Positions 1 to 8,411 of a stretch of 53,694 nt of DNA are shown here, piece after piece. Position numbers and translations under genes: made by a program. Location of the stretch: positions 1-53,694 of IMG/VR virus record IMGVR_UViG_3300026382_000022; one strand, written 5' to 3'. How positions within the stretch are numbered: position 1 is the first letter of the stretch; every line of letters starts with the position of its first letter. This DNA is from a virus. The notes under the pieces were generated by a model. The model did not search any database. It had not been told where the DNA came from and was given only the letters and a program-made list of their open reading frames with translations.

Positions 1-1
1 C

Positions 2-310
2 GCTACTATAGCTAAAACATCCTGGGTAGGTACTAGATACACTCCTTTAATTAAAAAACATGTATCTAATAAGACTAATGACTTCACATTACATGCTGAA
101 CAAAACATCATAACATATTGTGCTAAAGAAGGTATTCCTACTAGGGATACAACTATGTACATAACAACTTCACCATGTAAAAACTGTGCTAAACTAATAG
201 CACAATCTGGAATTAAGCATATTTTATATAAAGAAAAATATAAAGATACTTCCGGTATAGATTTTCTAAAAGAAGTAGGTGTGGAAGTAAACCAATTAAC
301 TATAGACTAG
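2..310 (+). CDS. dCMP deaminase, C-terminal part (5' end outside window)
   Basis: The reading frame is open from the window edge and ends at TAG 308-310, giving about 102 residues. It contains the zinc-dependent cytidine/deoxycytidylate deaminase signature: His-Ala-Glu (codons 92-100), where His binds zinc and Glu is the proton shuttle, followed after about 25 residues by Ser-Pro-Cys-x-x-Cys (170-187), the other two zinc ligands. This order and spacing are those of dCMP deaminases, which convert dCMP to dUMP for dTTP synthesis; many large phages carry one. The start codon and N-terminal part lie outside the window. It is the only plus-strand gene in the first 22 kb and converges on the minus-strand virion block, from which a 14-bp-stem hairpin separates it. 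A related tRNA or free-cytidine deaminase is possible but less likely. Confidence 0.85.
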   Translation, partial: ATIAKTSWVGTRYTPLIKKHVSNKTNDFTLHAEQNIITYCAKEGIPTRDTTMYITTSPCKNCAKLIAQSGIKHILYKEKYKDTSGIDFLKEVGVEVNQLTID

Positions 311-334
311 TAGCTAATATGCTACTAGTCTATA
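301..334. terminator. Bidirectional hairpin between convergent genes
   Basis: A perfect 14-bp inverted repeat encloses the loop TAATAT (315-320). It overlaps the stop codon of the deaminase gene and lies just before the end of the minus-strand gene at 344. Symmetry and position suit a terminator working on both strands. The apex AGTAGC-TAATAT-GCTACT recurs in the hairpin at 47729-47764. Confidence 0.7.
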
Positions 335-343
335 TAATATATT

Positions 344-1315
344 TTAATTTATTTCATTTGTACCATCATCTTGATCTTGATCAGCGCCATTATCGTCTAC
401 ATCATCATTATCATCTTGTGCATACTGTGTACTTTTAGTACTTATTTCTTTATATACTTTATCACTAACAGTACCATCTTCATATGTAGCTGTTATTTTA
501 AAATAATATTTTTCATATTCTCTTAAATCTCTAGCTGGTATGATAATAGTTCTTGGTTTACCTATTACATTAGTATAAGTTTTAAAATGTTTTAATCCTG
601 CTTCACTAACGCTATATACATCCCATTTAGTACTAACTATATCACAATTATAAGCTATAGTGAATTCATTATCAACACTTACATCTAAATCATAAATAGG
701 TCCATAAATCTCTAATTCATCTTTCTTAACATTTATAACTCTAGTAACCATTTGTGAAACATCACCACTACTAGAATGTAACATAGCTTTTATTTTATAA
801 ACACCGCCGTCTTTTAAAACTACTTCATCTATCAATATACCATCTTTATATATTTCAGAATTTAAAGTACTCCAAAGATGATTATCATATAGATCTGTTA
901 TAAAATAACTAGTAGCTACATGACTACCTGTTCCTGTTGTAGAGAATCCAGTAACACTAATATTGAATAATGTAGGTATATGATTTTTAACATCACTATC
1001 AGTAGTTATAACGGGTGGTGTTATAACACCTGGCATATCTAAGTTATCGTCAGTAGTGTATACATCATCAACTATAAATACATCTAAGTTACCCCAGATA
1101 GTCCAACCTGTGCTAAGTAGACTTCTTGCTCTAGCGTAATATTTATCATCAGGATCTAATATTTCATTAAAAATTATAGAAGTTAAATTAACTTCATCAT
1201 TCATAGATTGTAATATTACATTAGAAAATAAAGGATCTGTAGCTATTTGCCAATCAGTAGCATTATGTGTAACTCCTACTGGTAAGTCTAAATCTGTTAT
1301 TCTTATTACTACCAT
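344..1315 (-). CDS. Virion protein with fibronectin/Ig-like repeats
   Basis: 323 residues, starting at ATG 1315 behind the ribosome site AGGAGT. The first 85 residues have the fibronectin-III-like pattern often seen in phage tail or neck proteins: a 'HNATDWQIATDPLF' strand followed by 'YYARARSLLSTGWTIWG'. At least two more beta-sandwich-like stretches follow (about 95-200 and 205-290). The last 25 residues are strongly acidic (Asp/Asn/Gln). No catalytic motif is visible. It is the last gene of a tightly packed minus-strand block of similar beta-rich proteins, so a tail-fibre, baseplate or head-decoration role is likely. The precise place in the particle cannot be deduced. Confidence 0.7.
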   Translation of the reverse strand: MVVIRITDLDLPVGVTHNATDWQIATDPLFSNVILQSMNDEVNLTSIIFNEILDPDDKYYARARSLLSTGWTIWGNLDVFIVDDVYTTDDNLDMPGVITPPVITTDSDVKNHIPTLFNISVTGFSTTGTGSHVATSYFITDLYDNHLWSTLNSEIYKDGILIDEVVLKDGGVYKIKAMLHSSSGDVSQMVTRVINVKKDELEIYGPIYDLDVSVDNEFTIAYNCDIVSTKWDVYSVSEAGLKHFKTYTNVIGKPRTIIIPARDLREYEKYYFKITATYEDGTVSDKVYKEISTKSTQYAQDDNDDVDDNGADQDQDDGTNEIN

Positions 1316-1324
1316 TATTTACTC

Positions 1325-1690
1325 CTAAGGCAATCTAGCATTTATTATTTTAAGCATTTTTAACATAGCATCATGTGTTGGTTTATCTGTTATATCTGAA
1401 AGATCTATTTCTTTATCAACATAACCACCCATTACAAATTTACCATAATAAGTATTATTATGCTCATCTTTCATTTCATATAGTAAATTATTATAATCAT
1501 CTATTCTAGACATATCTAAATTTAAAGTAGACCATAAATATATACCAGGAATAACTTTACTCTCTTTACACTTATATACTTGTAAAGGTATTTCTAAATC
1601 ATGATCAATATCTAGTATTTTAATAGTTACATTAGAACCTGGTTTGAACTGTCCAACTAATACAGCTGCTTCTTTATCAGAATATCTCAT
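1325..1690 (-). CDS. Small beta-rich virion-type protein
   Basis: 121 residues, ATG 1690 preceded by GGAG. It is a single beta-rich domain with the segment 'KCKESKVIPGIYLWSTLNL' near residues 40-58. This resembles small Ig-like modules found in phage tail operons, where ligands or neighbouring fibres are bound. The C-terminus is an amphipathic helix followed by a short Arg-Leu tail, a feature shared with several genes upstream in the same block. It lies 9 nt from the next gene and 3 nt from the previous one, so it is co-transcribed with them. Function is unknown beyond a likely structural role. Confidence 0.6.
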   Translation of the reverse strand: MRYSDKEAAVLVGQFKPGSNVTIKILDIDHDLEIPLQVYKCKESKVIPGIYLWSTLNLDMSRIDDYNNLLYEMKDEHNNTYYGKFVMGGYVDKEIDLSDITDKPTHDAMLKMLKIINARLP

Positions 1691-1693
1691 AAT

Positions 1694-2317
1694 TTACTCC
1701 CACTCTATATATCTAATAGAACTGTTATTATCATTAACCACGGTATCACCAACAGCTAAAACAAATTCTTTACTAGCATAAGCTGTTAACATACTTCCAA
1801 AAACAACATATCCAGTTATCATATATTCCCCAGAATGTGGGAAATTTAAAGTAAGAGTTTGTTTGTCTATCATAACTGATGATATCTCTTTATATTTACC
1901 TTCATATTTATAATATAATTTATATAATATATTTCTATATAAGTTAGTTATAAAATTTACAGTTACTTTAGATAAATTATTTTCATCTTTAATCACATTA
2001 ATAGCTACATTATAATTCCAATTTTTTATAAGATCAGCATTAAGTCTAGTAGTTGTAGTTAATACATTAATAATAAAATAAAGTCTAGTAAAGAAAACCT
2101 CTTCTCTAGTATTAGTATATTCAAATTCTAATGAAACTACATCACCATTATTAAATTCAGTTTCTGCAAAATTAGCTAAATTTAAACTATAAAATCCATC
2201 TATTGATTTCATAACAGTACTAACATAACCAGTAGTTAAATTTCTTAATGTATAATTAGCCGTTACTTTAGACTGATTAACTAATACATTACCATAAACA
2301 GTATACTGTGTAAGCAT
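1694..2317 (-). CDS. Beta-rich virion-type protein
   Basis: 207 residues, ATG 2317 after a GGAGAAAC ribosome site. The protein alternates short hydrophobic strands and polar loops and looks like two Ig-like domains (about 5-95 and 100-185). The N-terminal module 'TANYTLRNLTTGYVSTVMKS' suits carboxypeptidase-regulatory-like or BIg-type folds used in phage fibres. It ends in Tyr-Ile-Glu-Trp-Glu, close to the Asn-Tyr-Glu-Trp-Glu-Ser end of the upstream neighbour at 2371, which may be a shared assembly tail. No enzymatic motif is seen. Structural role inferred from context. Confidence 0.55.
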   Translation of the reverse strand: MLTQYTVYGNVLVNQSKVTANYTLRNLTTGYVSTVMKSIDGFYSLNLANFAETEFNNGDVVSLEFEYTNTREEVFFTRLYFIINVLTTTTRLNADLIKNWNYNVAINVIKDENNLSKVTVNFITNLYRNILYKLYYKYEGKYKEISSVMIDKQTLTLNFPHSGEYMITGYVVFGSMLTAYASKEFVLAVGDTVVNDNNSSIRYIEWE

Positions 2318-2351
2318 AGTTTCTCCATATATATTTAAAAATAGTCCAGAA

Positions 2352-2368
2352 CTATGCTATAAGCACAG
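2352..2368 (-). terminator. Weak intergenic hairpin
   Basis: A 7-bp stem with one mismatch (CTATGCT/AGCACAG) lies between the genes ending at 2371 and starting at 2317. On the minus strand a TATTTTTA stretch follows about 10 nt later. It could be a weak terminator or a processing site. Confidence 0.3.
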
Positions 2369-2370
2369 TC

Positions 2371-3216
2371 CTAAACATTAGATTCCCATTCATAATTGAT
2401 AACTTCGTCATCAGGATAGTTAGAACCACTTAAATCAAAAGGTTTTGTTTTTACCCAGAAACCAGTAATTTCATAACTACCATTATCATTATACATTAAT
2501 TTAAAGTTATATTTAGAACCAGTAGGTGTTACTCCTGGTATGAAGTCTAACATCTCACCTTTTTGAGCATTACCTATAGATGGGTATGCTGAAAATACTC
2601 TAAATAGATCAGAACCTTCTAAACCATATTTACTTTCAACAGCAGATACAAAATCAGAAATTTTATAGCCGTCGATAGGTAATGATAGTAACATCCAACG
2701 ATCTGGTTCTAATCTAACTTTACCAGACATTTTAGTAGCTGATACATCTAATACATAGTTACTGTGTACTGCTTGTGGTGCGATACCCTCTACATCAAAA
2801 ATATATTCACCAGTATTAGCTAACTTATGTGCATAAAAACCATAACCAATTTCAGTTAATGTTGAATCAACAACTGTTGTTCCTTCAAAATCATATAATT
2901 TAAATGGTAAAGATAAGCCAGTATCTACTGCATATACAAATAATCTTGTTGTAGGTGAACCAACTCTAAAAAATTGTGGTAATCCATTAAGTTTAACTAC
3001 TAAATAACAATCTTCATTAGGTGCTGTAAGTGTATATTGTTCGAACGCACCATCAGCAATACTAGTTATAGTAGGATCACTTTCAGTAATGTCATAAATA
3101 ACTGCATCACCGTTATCATCTTCAGTTATTCTATATACAAATAATTCTTCACCAGTTGTATTACTAGTTACCTTTATATTAGATTGACCTTTCTCAACCA
3201 TTTCATATTTTAACAT
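2371..3216 (-). CDS. Virion-type protein
   Basis: 281 residues. The open frame extends upstream to 3504, but that extension is the antisense-frame shadow of the neighbouring gene. The start chosen is ATG 3216, with AAAGGA 5-8 nt upstream and the intercistronic UUCG hairpin in front. The protein is beta-rich and acidic, with a repeated strand-turn pattern such as 'EDCYLVVKLNGLPQFFRVG' and a more globular C-terminal part (about 150-281) rich in aromatic residues. No recognisable enzyme motif. It lies in the tail/fibre block and probably encodes a structural or adhesion component. The family is not one I recognise. Confidence 0.65.
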   Translation of the reverse strand: MLKYEMVEKGQSNIKVTSNTTGEELFVYRITEDDNGDAVIYDITESDPTITSIADGAFEQYTLTAPNEDCYLVVKLNGLPQFFRVGSPTTRLFVYAVDTGLSLPFKLYDFEGTTVVDSTLTEIGYGFYAHKLANTGEYIFDVEGIAPQAVHSNYVLDVSATKMSGKVRLEPDRWMLLSLPIDGYKISDFVSAVESKYGLEGSDLFRVFSAYPSIGNAQKGEMLDFIPGVTPTGSKYNFKLMYNDNGSYEITGFWVKTKPFDLSGSNYPDDEVINYEWESNV

Positions 3217-3245
3217 AAGTGTTCCTTTATATTTTGAAATATTCG

Positions 3246-3263
3246 TACAGCCCGAAGGCTGCA
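3246..3263 (-). promoter_or_regulatory. C(UUCG)G tetraloop hairpin in mRNA
   Basis: On the minus strand the sequence GCAGCC-TTCG-GGCTGT folds into a GC-rich stem closed by C(UUCG)G, the exceptionally stable tetraloop. It is one of the few GC-rich stems in the window and sits 24 nt after the stop codon of the gene 3287-4807. There is no strong U-run after it, so mRNA stabilisation or partial termination fits better than full termination. T4 is known to use the same tetraloop at intercistronic sites. Confidence 0.7.
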
Positions 3264-3286
3264 CTGATAAAACAAAATCTATATCA

Positions 3287-4807
3287 CTATGCGAAGATAG
3301 AGAATTTAGATTCGTTTTTAAGAGATGCGATACTACCAAGTACCTCATCAAATCTACCATCAATATGTGTTGTTTGGTCATTAATAGCAGTAGCGAGTTG
3401 ATCAAGAGCAGTATCGATATCATCGATTCTAACTTCAATAGCACCACCATCTGCGAATAATCCAGCAACATTATCAAGAGCATTTTTAATAGCAGATAAA
3501 CCAAAACCAGAATCTTCTAGAGTTGTTTTATTAGCATCTACTACAGTTTTAACTGCATTGATTTTAGAAATTAATGAGTTTTCATCATCAGTATCTGTAA
3601 GTGCATCAATTTTAGATTCAATAGAAATACGTGCATTATCTACAGCAGTTCTAATTGCAGAGAAACCATAAGCAGCATCTTCAGCAAGTGTTCTGATTTC
3701 AGAAACATCATCTTTAGCAACAGCTAAATCATCAAAGATTTGAATTAAACCTTTACCAGCAGTAGGGTTATCAGTTGTACCATCAGCAAGTTTATCGTCA
3801 CCTTTAAGCATTGCTTCAATGTCAGCATTAATAGTTTTAAGTGCTTCTAGTGATGAACCACCTTCAGTAAGTGCTTCATTAATTTTCTTAACGAAATCAA
3901 TTACATTATTAACAATATCATTTACAATACTCTGGATAGTACCAGTAGTAGAGTTTGTTCCATCATTAAGAGTTTCACCAGTAACAAATGTACCGTCAAC
4001 ATTATTAACAGCGATAGTTGTAGTATCTGCATCAGAATCATAAGATGAAGAAGTTACTACACCAGTAGCACCAGAAGTATCACCAGTAACAGTAGCGTCT
4101 ACTACAAGAATACCTGTTTCATCACCATTAAGAGTAAGAACAACATCTTGTGCGTCATCTAAAAGTTCTTTAATATTTGTTACAGTGCTATCAACAGTTT
4201 CAATCTTACCAGCAAGAGAGTTAAGAGAATCTTCATCTAAAACATCTACTTGAGTTTTAATAGAAGATACTTCACTAGCAACAGAATCTAATAGTTGCTT
4301 AACATCATCAGTAGTAGCTGCTTCAATAGTTAGTGGGTAAGAAGTATGTCCCATATTCAATTCATAGTTAGAAACGAATACCACATAATCACCAACATTA
4401 TTAATAGTAACAGATGCTTTGTATGTACCTGTGTTACCACGTTTATCAACAGTATCACCAGATGCAGCAGCGCCTTCAAGACCATGATCAAGTGAGAATG
4501 TATTAGCGCCAGTATCGATCGCCATAATAACATAAAAAACACCATTAAGTAAAATAGTGTTACCTAGTTCAAATCCTGATGCATCATCAACAGAAATAGT
4601 TCTATCATCTTTAGATGCAGCTGCTGAAAGTGTTGTACTAGCAGCAGTAATTGTTTCGATTACCTCTGTAAATGAACTAGTAGCTACCTCAGAACCATCT
4701 GCGTTAGAAATAATTTTACCAGAAAACCCTGATGGTTTACCAAGTATATCTTTTGCGGTATCTACGAATATTTCAAATTCAACACCAGCTTTTTTAATAG
4801 AAGCCAT
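3287..4807 (-). CDS. Elongated virion protein, Ig-like head plus long helical tail
   Basis: 506 residues, ATG 4807 after AAGGA. Residues 1-160 form a beta-rich head with a module ('TISVDDASGFELGNTILLNG', about 58-77) that is paralogous to the protein at 4840. Residues 165-300 hold a further domain with the 'GDTSGATGVV' pattern, also present in the gene at 7126. The rest is long amphipathic helix with regular hydrophobic spacing, typical of trimeric fibre stalks. The whole architecture is shared with the gene at 7126-8391, so the two are tandem paralogues. The C-terminus ends in a short Ser-x-Phe-Ser-Ile-Phe tail. A fibre, whisker or baseplate protein is likely. The UUCG hairpin after it hints at high expression. 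Confidence 0.7.
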   Translation of the reverse strand: MASIKKAGVEFEIFVDTAKDILGKPSGFSGKIISNADGSEVATSSFTEVIETITAASTTLSAAASKDDRTISVDDASGFELGNTILLNGVFYVIMAIDTGANTFSLDHGLEGAAASGDTVDKRGNTGTYKASVTINNVGDYVVFVSNYELNMGHTSYPLTIEAATTDDVKQLLDSVASEVSSIKTQVDVLDEDSLNSLAGKIETVDSTVTNIKELLDDAQDVVLTLNGDETGILVVDATVTGDTSGATGVVTSSSYDSDADTTTIAVNNVDGTFVTGETLNDGTNSTTGTIQSIVNDIVNNVIDFVKKINEALTEGGSSLEALKTINADIEAMLKGDDKLADGTTDNPTAGKGLIQIFDDLAVAKDDVSEIRTLAEDAAYGFSAIRTAVDNARISIESKIDALTDTDDENSLISKINAVKTVVDANKTTLEDSGFGLSAIKNALDNVAGLFADGGAIEVRIDDIDTALDQLATAINDQTTHIDGRFDEVLGSIASLKNESKFSIFA

Positions 4808-4839
4808 ATAAAATCCTTATTTTTGTTTATTTTTAAGTT

Positions 4840-5415
4840 TTAGATTACTATTCTAAAACTTGTTGTGTTATTGATATCTTCTACAACATTATCGACATCG
4901 TCCATAAGTTGATCGAATCTATCATCAACTAAATACGTTTTAACATCTACTGATTCAGTATATTGTAAACCATATTTACTATCTTTAGCTTGTACTAAAA
5001 AGAAACCTAGTTTAGTAACATATAATTCAACATAAAATACACTTAAATTACCAACTCTGTCTACAGATACACCAGCTGCAACTGCGTTAACTAATCCTCT
5101 GTTTAAAGTTAATATATTTTCATCAGTATCTATATTAACTATTCTATAGATATTATTATCTATACTAACTCTATCAGCTTTATTAAAGACTGATGCATCA
5201 GCTACTTTAACATTAACGGCATCTTTAGGTTGATCACCATCAGTAGTTGTGCTAGCATCATCAATTGGTTCAATACCCTCAGTCATTGTTGCGCTATCTA
5301 TAATTTTTGTATTAGTAGCCATATCAAAGATACTGACTTTAAAGTCAGCACCATATGCATCTTTCGCACTAAAAGCAATCATGTTACTTGTGTTAATTTT
5401 CATTACATTAGACAT
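4840..5415 (-). CDS. Virion-type protein paralogous to the head of its neighbour
   Basis: 191 residues, ATG 5415 after AGGAG. The central part (about 50-150) matches the head module of the protein at 3287: 'KVADASVFNKADRVSIDNN' aligns with the 'DASGFELGNTILLNG' element, followed by an 'RVGNLSVFYVELYV' strand that aligns with 'RGNTGTYKASVTI' there. The helical stalk is reduced to about 25 residues before the C-terminal Phe-Arg-Ile-Val-Ile tail. It looks like a short version of the same fibre subunit, produced by gene duplication. Structural role inferred. Confidence 0.65.
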   Translation of the reverse strand: MSNVMKINTSNMIAFSAKDAYGADFKVSIFDMATNTKIIDSATMTEGIEPIDDASTTTDGDQPKDAVNVKVADASVFNKADRVSIDNNIYRIVNIDTDENILTLNRGLVNAVAAGVSVDRVGNLSVFYVELYVTKLGFFLVQAKDSKYGLQYTESVDVKTYLVDDRFDQLMDDVDNVVEDINNTTSFRIVI

Positions 5416-5435
5416 TTATTAATCTCCTATTTTTT

Positions 5436-6791
5436 CTATTTACAATTTGGTCTAAACATGAAGAACATGTCATTACCAATACTAATATCTGAACATGTAC
5501 CATCACCACTACATGTTATATCAAACTCTTTCTCAAAACTAGCTGACTCACCATAATCATCTGTTGCAGTAAGAACCATTCTATAATGACCTTCTGAATC
5601 AAAATCTATAGTTTGTTCATCGCCATCTACGTCTAGTATAGTTTTAGCTAATGTAAATTCACCATCACTAAACGGTACTAATACATAAAGTTCCCATCTA
5701 TATTTTTCTATAGTACCATCAATATCACTACAGTTTGGAATAAATTTAATAGTTTTATCAGAAATTACACTTAATGAAAAGTTAACTAATGGTAACCAGT
5801 TAGTTATATGTAATTCTTTACTATAAGTAAATTGTTGGTCATCAAAACCATCATTCCAAGAAATAACCTGTGTACCATAGTGTAGTTGTAGTACTTCAAT
5901 AGTTTTATCATAACTATAATCTAAAGTAGTATTAGTATCAACAGTATCATCTGAAATAAGACTATTGTCGTCTCTATCTCTAACAATCCAATGATGTTCT
6001 ATATTAGTTATTCTATTATCCTCATCTGTAATACCAGCAGTGATAGTATCAGTTTCAGTAGTATGTATTAATGTAGTAACGCCATCAGGATCAAATGTAA
6101 TATCACCAATTGGTACATTATATTTAATTCTAATATTTTTACTATTAGTATCATCAAGATTCCAAGCATTAGTTACATGTATCGTTGGTGAATAATCACC
6201 TATAGCAGTATATTGGTGTACATTATTACTTTCATAACCATCTACATTATCATTATCATCATTCCAATCATATTCTGTAGTTAAATTACCTACTGAATCG
6301 AATATTGTAACACCATAATATGTTTTTCTATGGAAGAAACTATGATCGTTATAATCCCAAGTCATCCAGTCATAAGAATCATTATCAGCAGTTATATCTC
6401 TATTGATAGTTCCTTCTGAAGGTATATTCCATTTTATAGTTGGTTTAACTTTAGGTTGCAATTGTACATCTATAGTGTAAGTAGATTCACTACCGTCATA
6501 AGTAATAGCATGAACAGCAAATCTATCAAAAATACCGTCTCTACTTTCTGATGTAGCACCACCACTACCATCACCTTGCCAGAATGTTAAAATTATAACA
6601 TCACCAGCATTTAATGTACCATCTTGTGTTAATGAATCATTGTCACCAGCATTAGCGCTGTAATATTCACTATCAGTATCACGTACATCATTCCAAACAT
6701 TTTGGGTAACATAATGTACTTGGTATTTACAATTTATAGCATTACCGTTTTCATCATATACGTTACCGTTAAAACCTACATTCAAGCCCAT
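5436..6791 (-). CDS. PKD/Ig-like multi-domain virion protein
   Basis: 451 residues, ATG 6791 after AAGGAA. Several polycystic-kidney-disease-like beta-sandwich domains are visible. Their typical strand ends are 'GYESNNVHQYTAIGDYSPTI' near residue 190 and 'GHYRMVLTATDDYGESASF' near 400-420. The Asp- and Asn-rich loops suggest calcium-binding surfaces. Such domains occur in phage adhesins and in extracellular proteins that bind polysaccharide. The C-terminus carries two cysteines and a Phe-Met-Phe-Arg stretch. Neighbours are short fibre-type genes. A receptor-contacting or decoration protein is likely; the ligand is unknown. Confidence 0.65.
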   Translation of the reverse strand: MGLNVGFNGNVYDENGNAINCKYQVHYVTQNVWNDVRDTDSEYYSANAGDNDSLTQDGTLNAGDVIILTFWQGDGSGGATSESRDGIFDRFAVHAITYDGSESTYTIDVQLQPKVKPTIKWNIPSEGTINRDITADNDSYDWMTWDYNDHSFFHRKTYYGVTIFDSVGNLTTEYDWNDDNDNVDGYESNNVHQYTAIGDYSPTIHVTNAWNLDDTNSKNIRIKYNVPIGDITFDPDGVTTLIHTTETDTITAGITDEDNRITNIEHHWIVRDRDDNSLISDDTVDTNTTLDYSYDKTIEVLQLHYGTQVISWNDGFDDQQFTYSKELHITNWLPLVNFSLSVISDKTIKFIPNCSDIDGTIEKYRWELYVLVPFSDGEFTLAKTILDVDGDEQTIDFDSEGHYRMVLTATDDYGESASFEKEFDITCSGDGTCSDISIGNDMFFMFRPNCK

Positions 6792-6800
6792 TTTAATTCC

Positions 6801-7115
6801 TTACGTAAAAATTCTTTTACTGTTAATTTGTTCTAATTTATTAAAATCTTTTTCAGATAAATCATTTTCAACAACTTGTACTCTATCCATAAGATACCTA
6901 TTAGTGTTTTTATTAACAACTCTTATTAGATATATATCAACAGCTACAAAAGTATGTGTGACGGTATAAACACCATCACCTATATCCAAAGGTTCAGACA
7001 TAGTATGCCATTCACCATTAGCAGTCATTGATTTATATTCCACTACTAAATCAGGATTTTCTTCAGCCCATAATATATTTATTATATTTTGCTTATCTTT
7101 ATACCATTTATTCAT
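6801..7115 (-). CDS. Small Ig-like virion protein
   Basis: 104 residues. The open frame could begin at 7154, but ATG 7115 has the only good ribosome site (AAGGG, 6-7 nt away) and lies 10 nt after the upstream stop codon. The protein is a single beta-rich domain of the same kind as the N-terminal heads of its neighbours: 'DGVYTVTHTFVAVDIYLIRV' matches the 'GVYTAPVTFDTVGDYIFIV' strands of the gene at 7126. A short helix then leads to the C-terminal Lys-Arg-Ile-Phe-Thr tail. It probably assembles with the adjacent fibre subunits. Confidence 0.65.
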   Translation of the reverse strand: MNKWYKDKQNIINILWAEENPDLVVEYKSMTANGEWHTMSEPLDIGDGVYTVTHTFVAVDIYLIRVVNKNTNRYLMDRVQVVENDLSEKDFNKLEQINSKRIFT

Positions 7116-7125
7116 TATTAGACCC

Positions 7126-8391
7126 TTATACGAAGAGTCTAGATCCTGTAGCAACAGCTAAACCATCTATTTTATTATCAATGATATCTAGTTTATCCAT
7201 GATTGTTGTTTTTATAGCATCCAGACCACTAGTGGTATCATTAAGAATACCTATAACATCGTCGTTATTAATATTATCTACAGTAGTTTTTAACTCAATA
7301 AGTTTATCAGTTATAGTTGATAACCCAATATCAGCATCTTCTAATATATTTTTATTAGCAGACACTAATACATTAACAGAATTGATACTATCTAAAATAG
7401 TAGACTTAGCAGTATCAATATTAGTATTGACATTTTCCATAGCATCATCTATACTATTAGATAAATTACCTAACCTAATAATTAGATCATTATACTTATC
7501 AGATATATTATTATTAGTAACAGCAACCATATCAAAAATTTCTTTAAGACCATGACTATCTAAAGCACTAACAGCATTGCCTTCAGAATCTGTATACTCT
7601 TTACCTTCTAACATTAATCTCATATTGTCAATAGCACTATTTAAAATAGTAGTACTAGTCCCGCTATCTGAAATACCAGCATTAATCTCATTAATAAACT
7701 CCATTACAGAATCTATAGGACTCAATACTATTGAATCTATCGTACCAGTAGTAACAGTACCATCAGGCATTGTTAATGTTTCGCCAGTAATATATTTACC
7801 AATAACACCATCTACTATTACTTTAGTTAAATCAGTATTAGCGTCATAATTTGACTCAGTAATTTTACCTTTAGCACCACTATCAGTACCTGTTATTTCA
7901 ATACCAGCAGTTAATGCTGCAGTCTCATCACCAGTTACATAGATGATAGCTGTATTATTTATAATTAGTGTTTTAAGATTATCAACAGTTACATTAATAC
8001 CATTTATAGATTCTTGTAAATTAGCTAACGCGTCATTATCTAATGTATCTAATTGTGACTTAACAATATTGATATCTGTTTGTAAATTACTAATACCAGC
8101 ACTGATATCGTCTAAACTAGCATTTACTACTATTAAATTACCTACTAAAGTTTCTACTAATGGGTGAGTAGATTCTACAATAAAAATATAATCACCAACT
8201 GTATCGAATGTTACTGGTGCAGTATATACACCAGGATCTTCTTCTGTAAATGTTGTATCATATTCCTGAAATGTTATATCAGTACCTCTTAGTTTATATT
8301 TAATAGATAAGGTATCTTCTATACCTGACAAATTATGTTTAACCATTATACCAGGGTAAAATGGAACACCTGCTTTTCTTATAGTTGACAT
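7126..8391 (-). CDS. Elongated virion protein, paralogue of gene 3287
   Basis: 421 residues, ATG 8391 after AGGAG. The N-terminus (Met-Ser-Thr-Ile-Arg-Lys-Ala-Gly-Val) matches that of the protein at 3287 (Met-Ala-Ser-Ile-Lys-Lys-Ala-Gly-Val). Domain order is also the same: Ig-like head (1-90), coiled-coil linker (about 95-145), 'GDETAALTAGIEITGTDSG' module (about 150-230), and long helical stalk to the end. The C-terminus is Gly-Ser-Arg-Leu-Phe-Val. It is rich in Asn, Ile and Asp and has no Cys. A trimeric fibre or baseplate component is the best guess. Confidence 0.7.
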   Translation of the reverse strand: MSTIRKAGVPFYPGIMVKHNLSGIEDTLSIKYKLRGTDITFQEYDTTFTEEDPGVYTAPVTFDTVGDYIFIVESTHPLVETLVGNLIVVNASLDDISAGISNLQTDINIVKSQLDTLDNDALANLQESINGINVTVDNLKTLIINNTAIIYVTGDETAALTAGIEITGTDSGAKGKITESNYDANTDLTKVIVDGVIGKYITGETLTMPDGTVTTGTIDSIVLSPIDSVMEFINEINAGISDSGTSTTILNSAIDNMRLMLEGKEYTDSEGNAVSALDSHGLKEIFDMVAVTNNNISDKYNDLIIRLGNLSNSIDDAMENVNTNIDTAKSTILDSINSVNVLVSANKNILEDADIGLSTITDKLIELKTTVDNINNDDVIGILNDTTSGLDAIKTTIMDKLDIIDNKIDGLAVATGSRLFV

Positions 8392-8411
8392 ATAGTTCTC
8401 CTGTTATTATA

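Noticed and set aside
3217-3504. N-terminal extension of the gene at 2371 (frame open to 3504)
   Set aside because: The extension is Leu-rich nonsense antisense to the repeats of the neighbouring gene frame; the ribosome site and hairpin support ATG 3216.
3819-4811. Several plus-strand frames of 74-84 codons opposite the fibre genes
   Set aside because: Shadows of the Asp/Ala/Thr-rich minus-strand genes; no ribosome sites.
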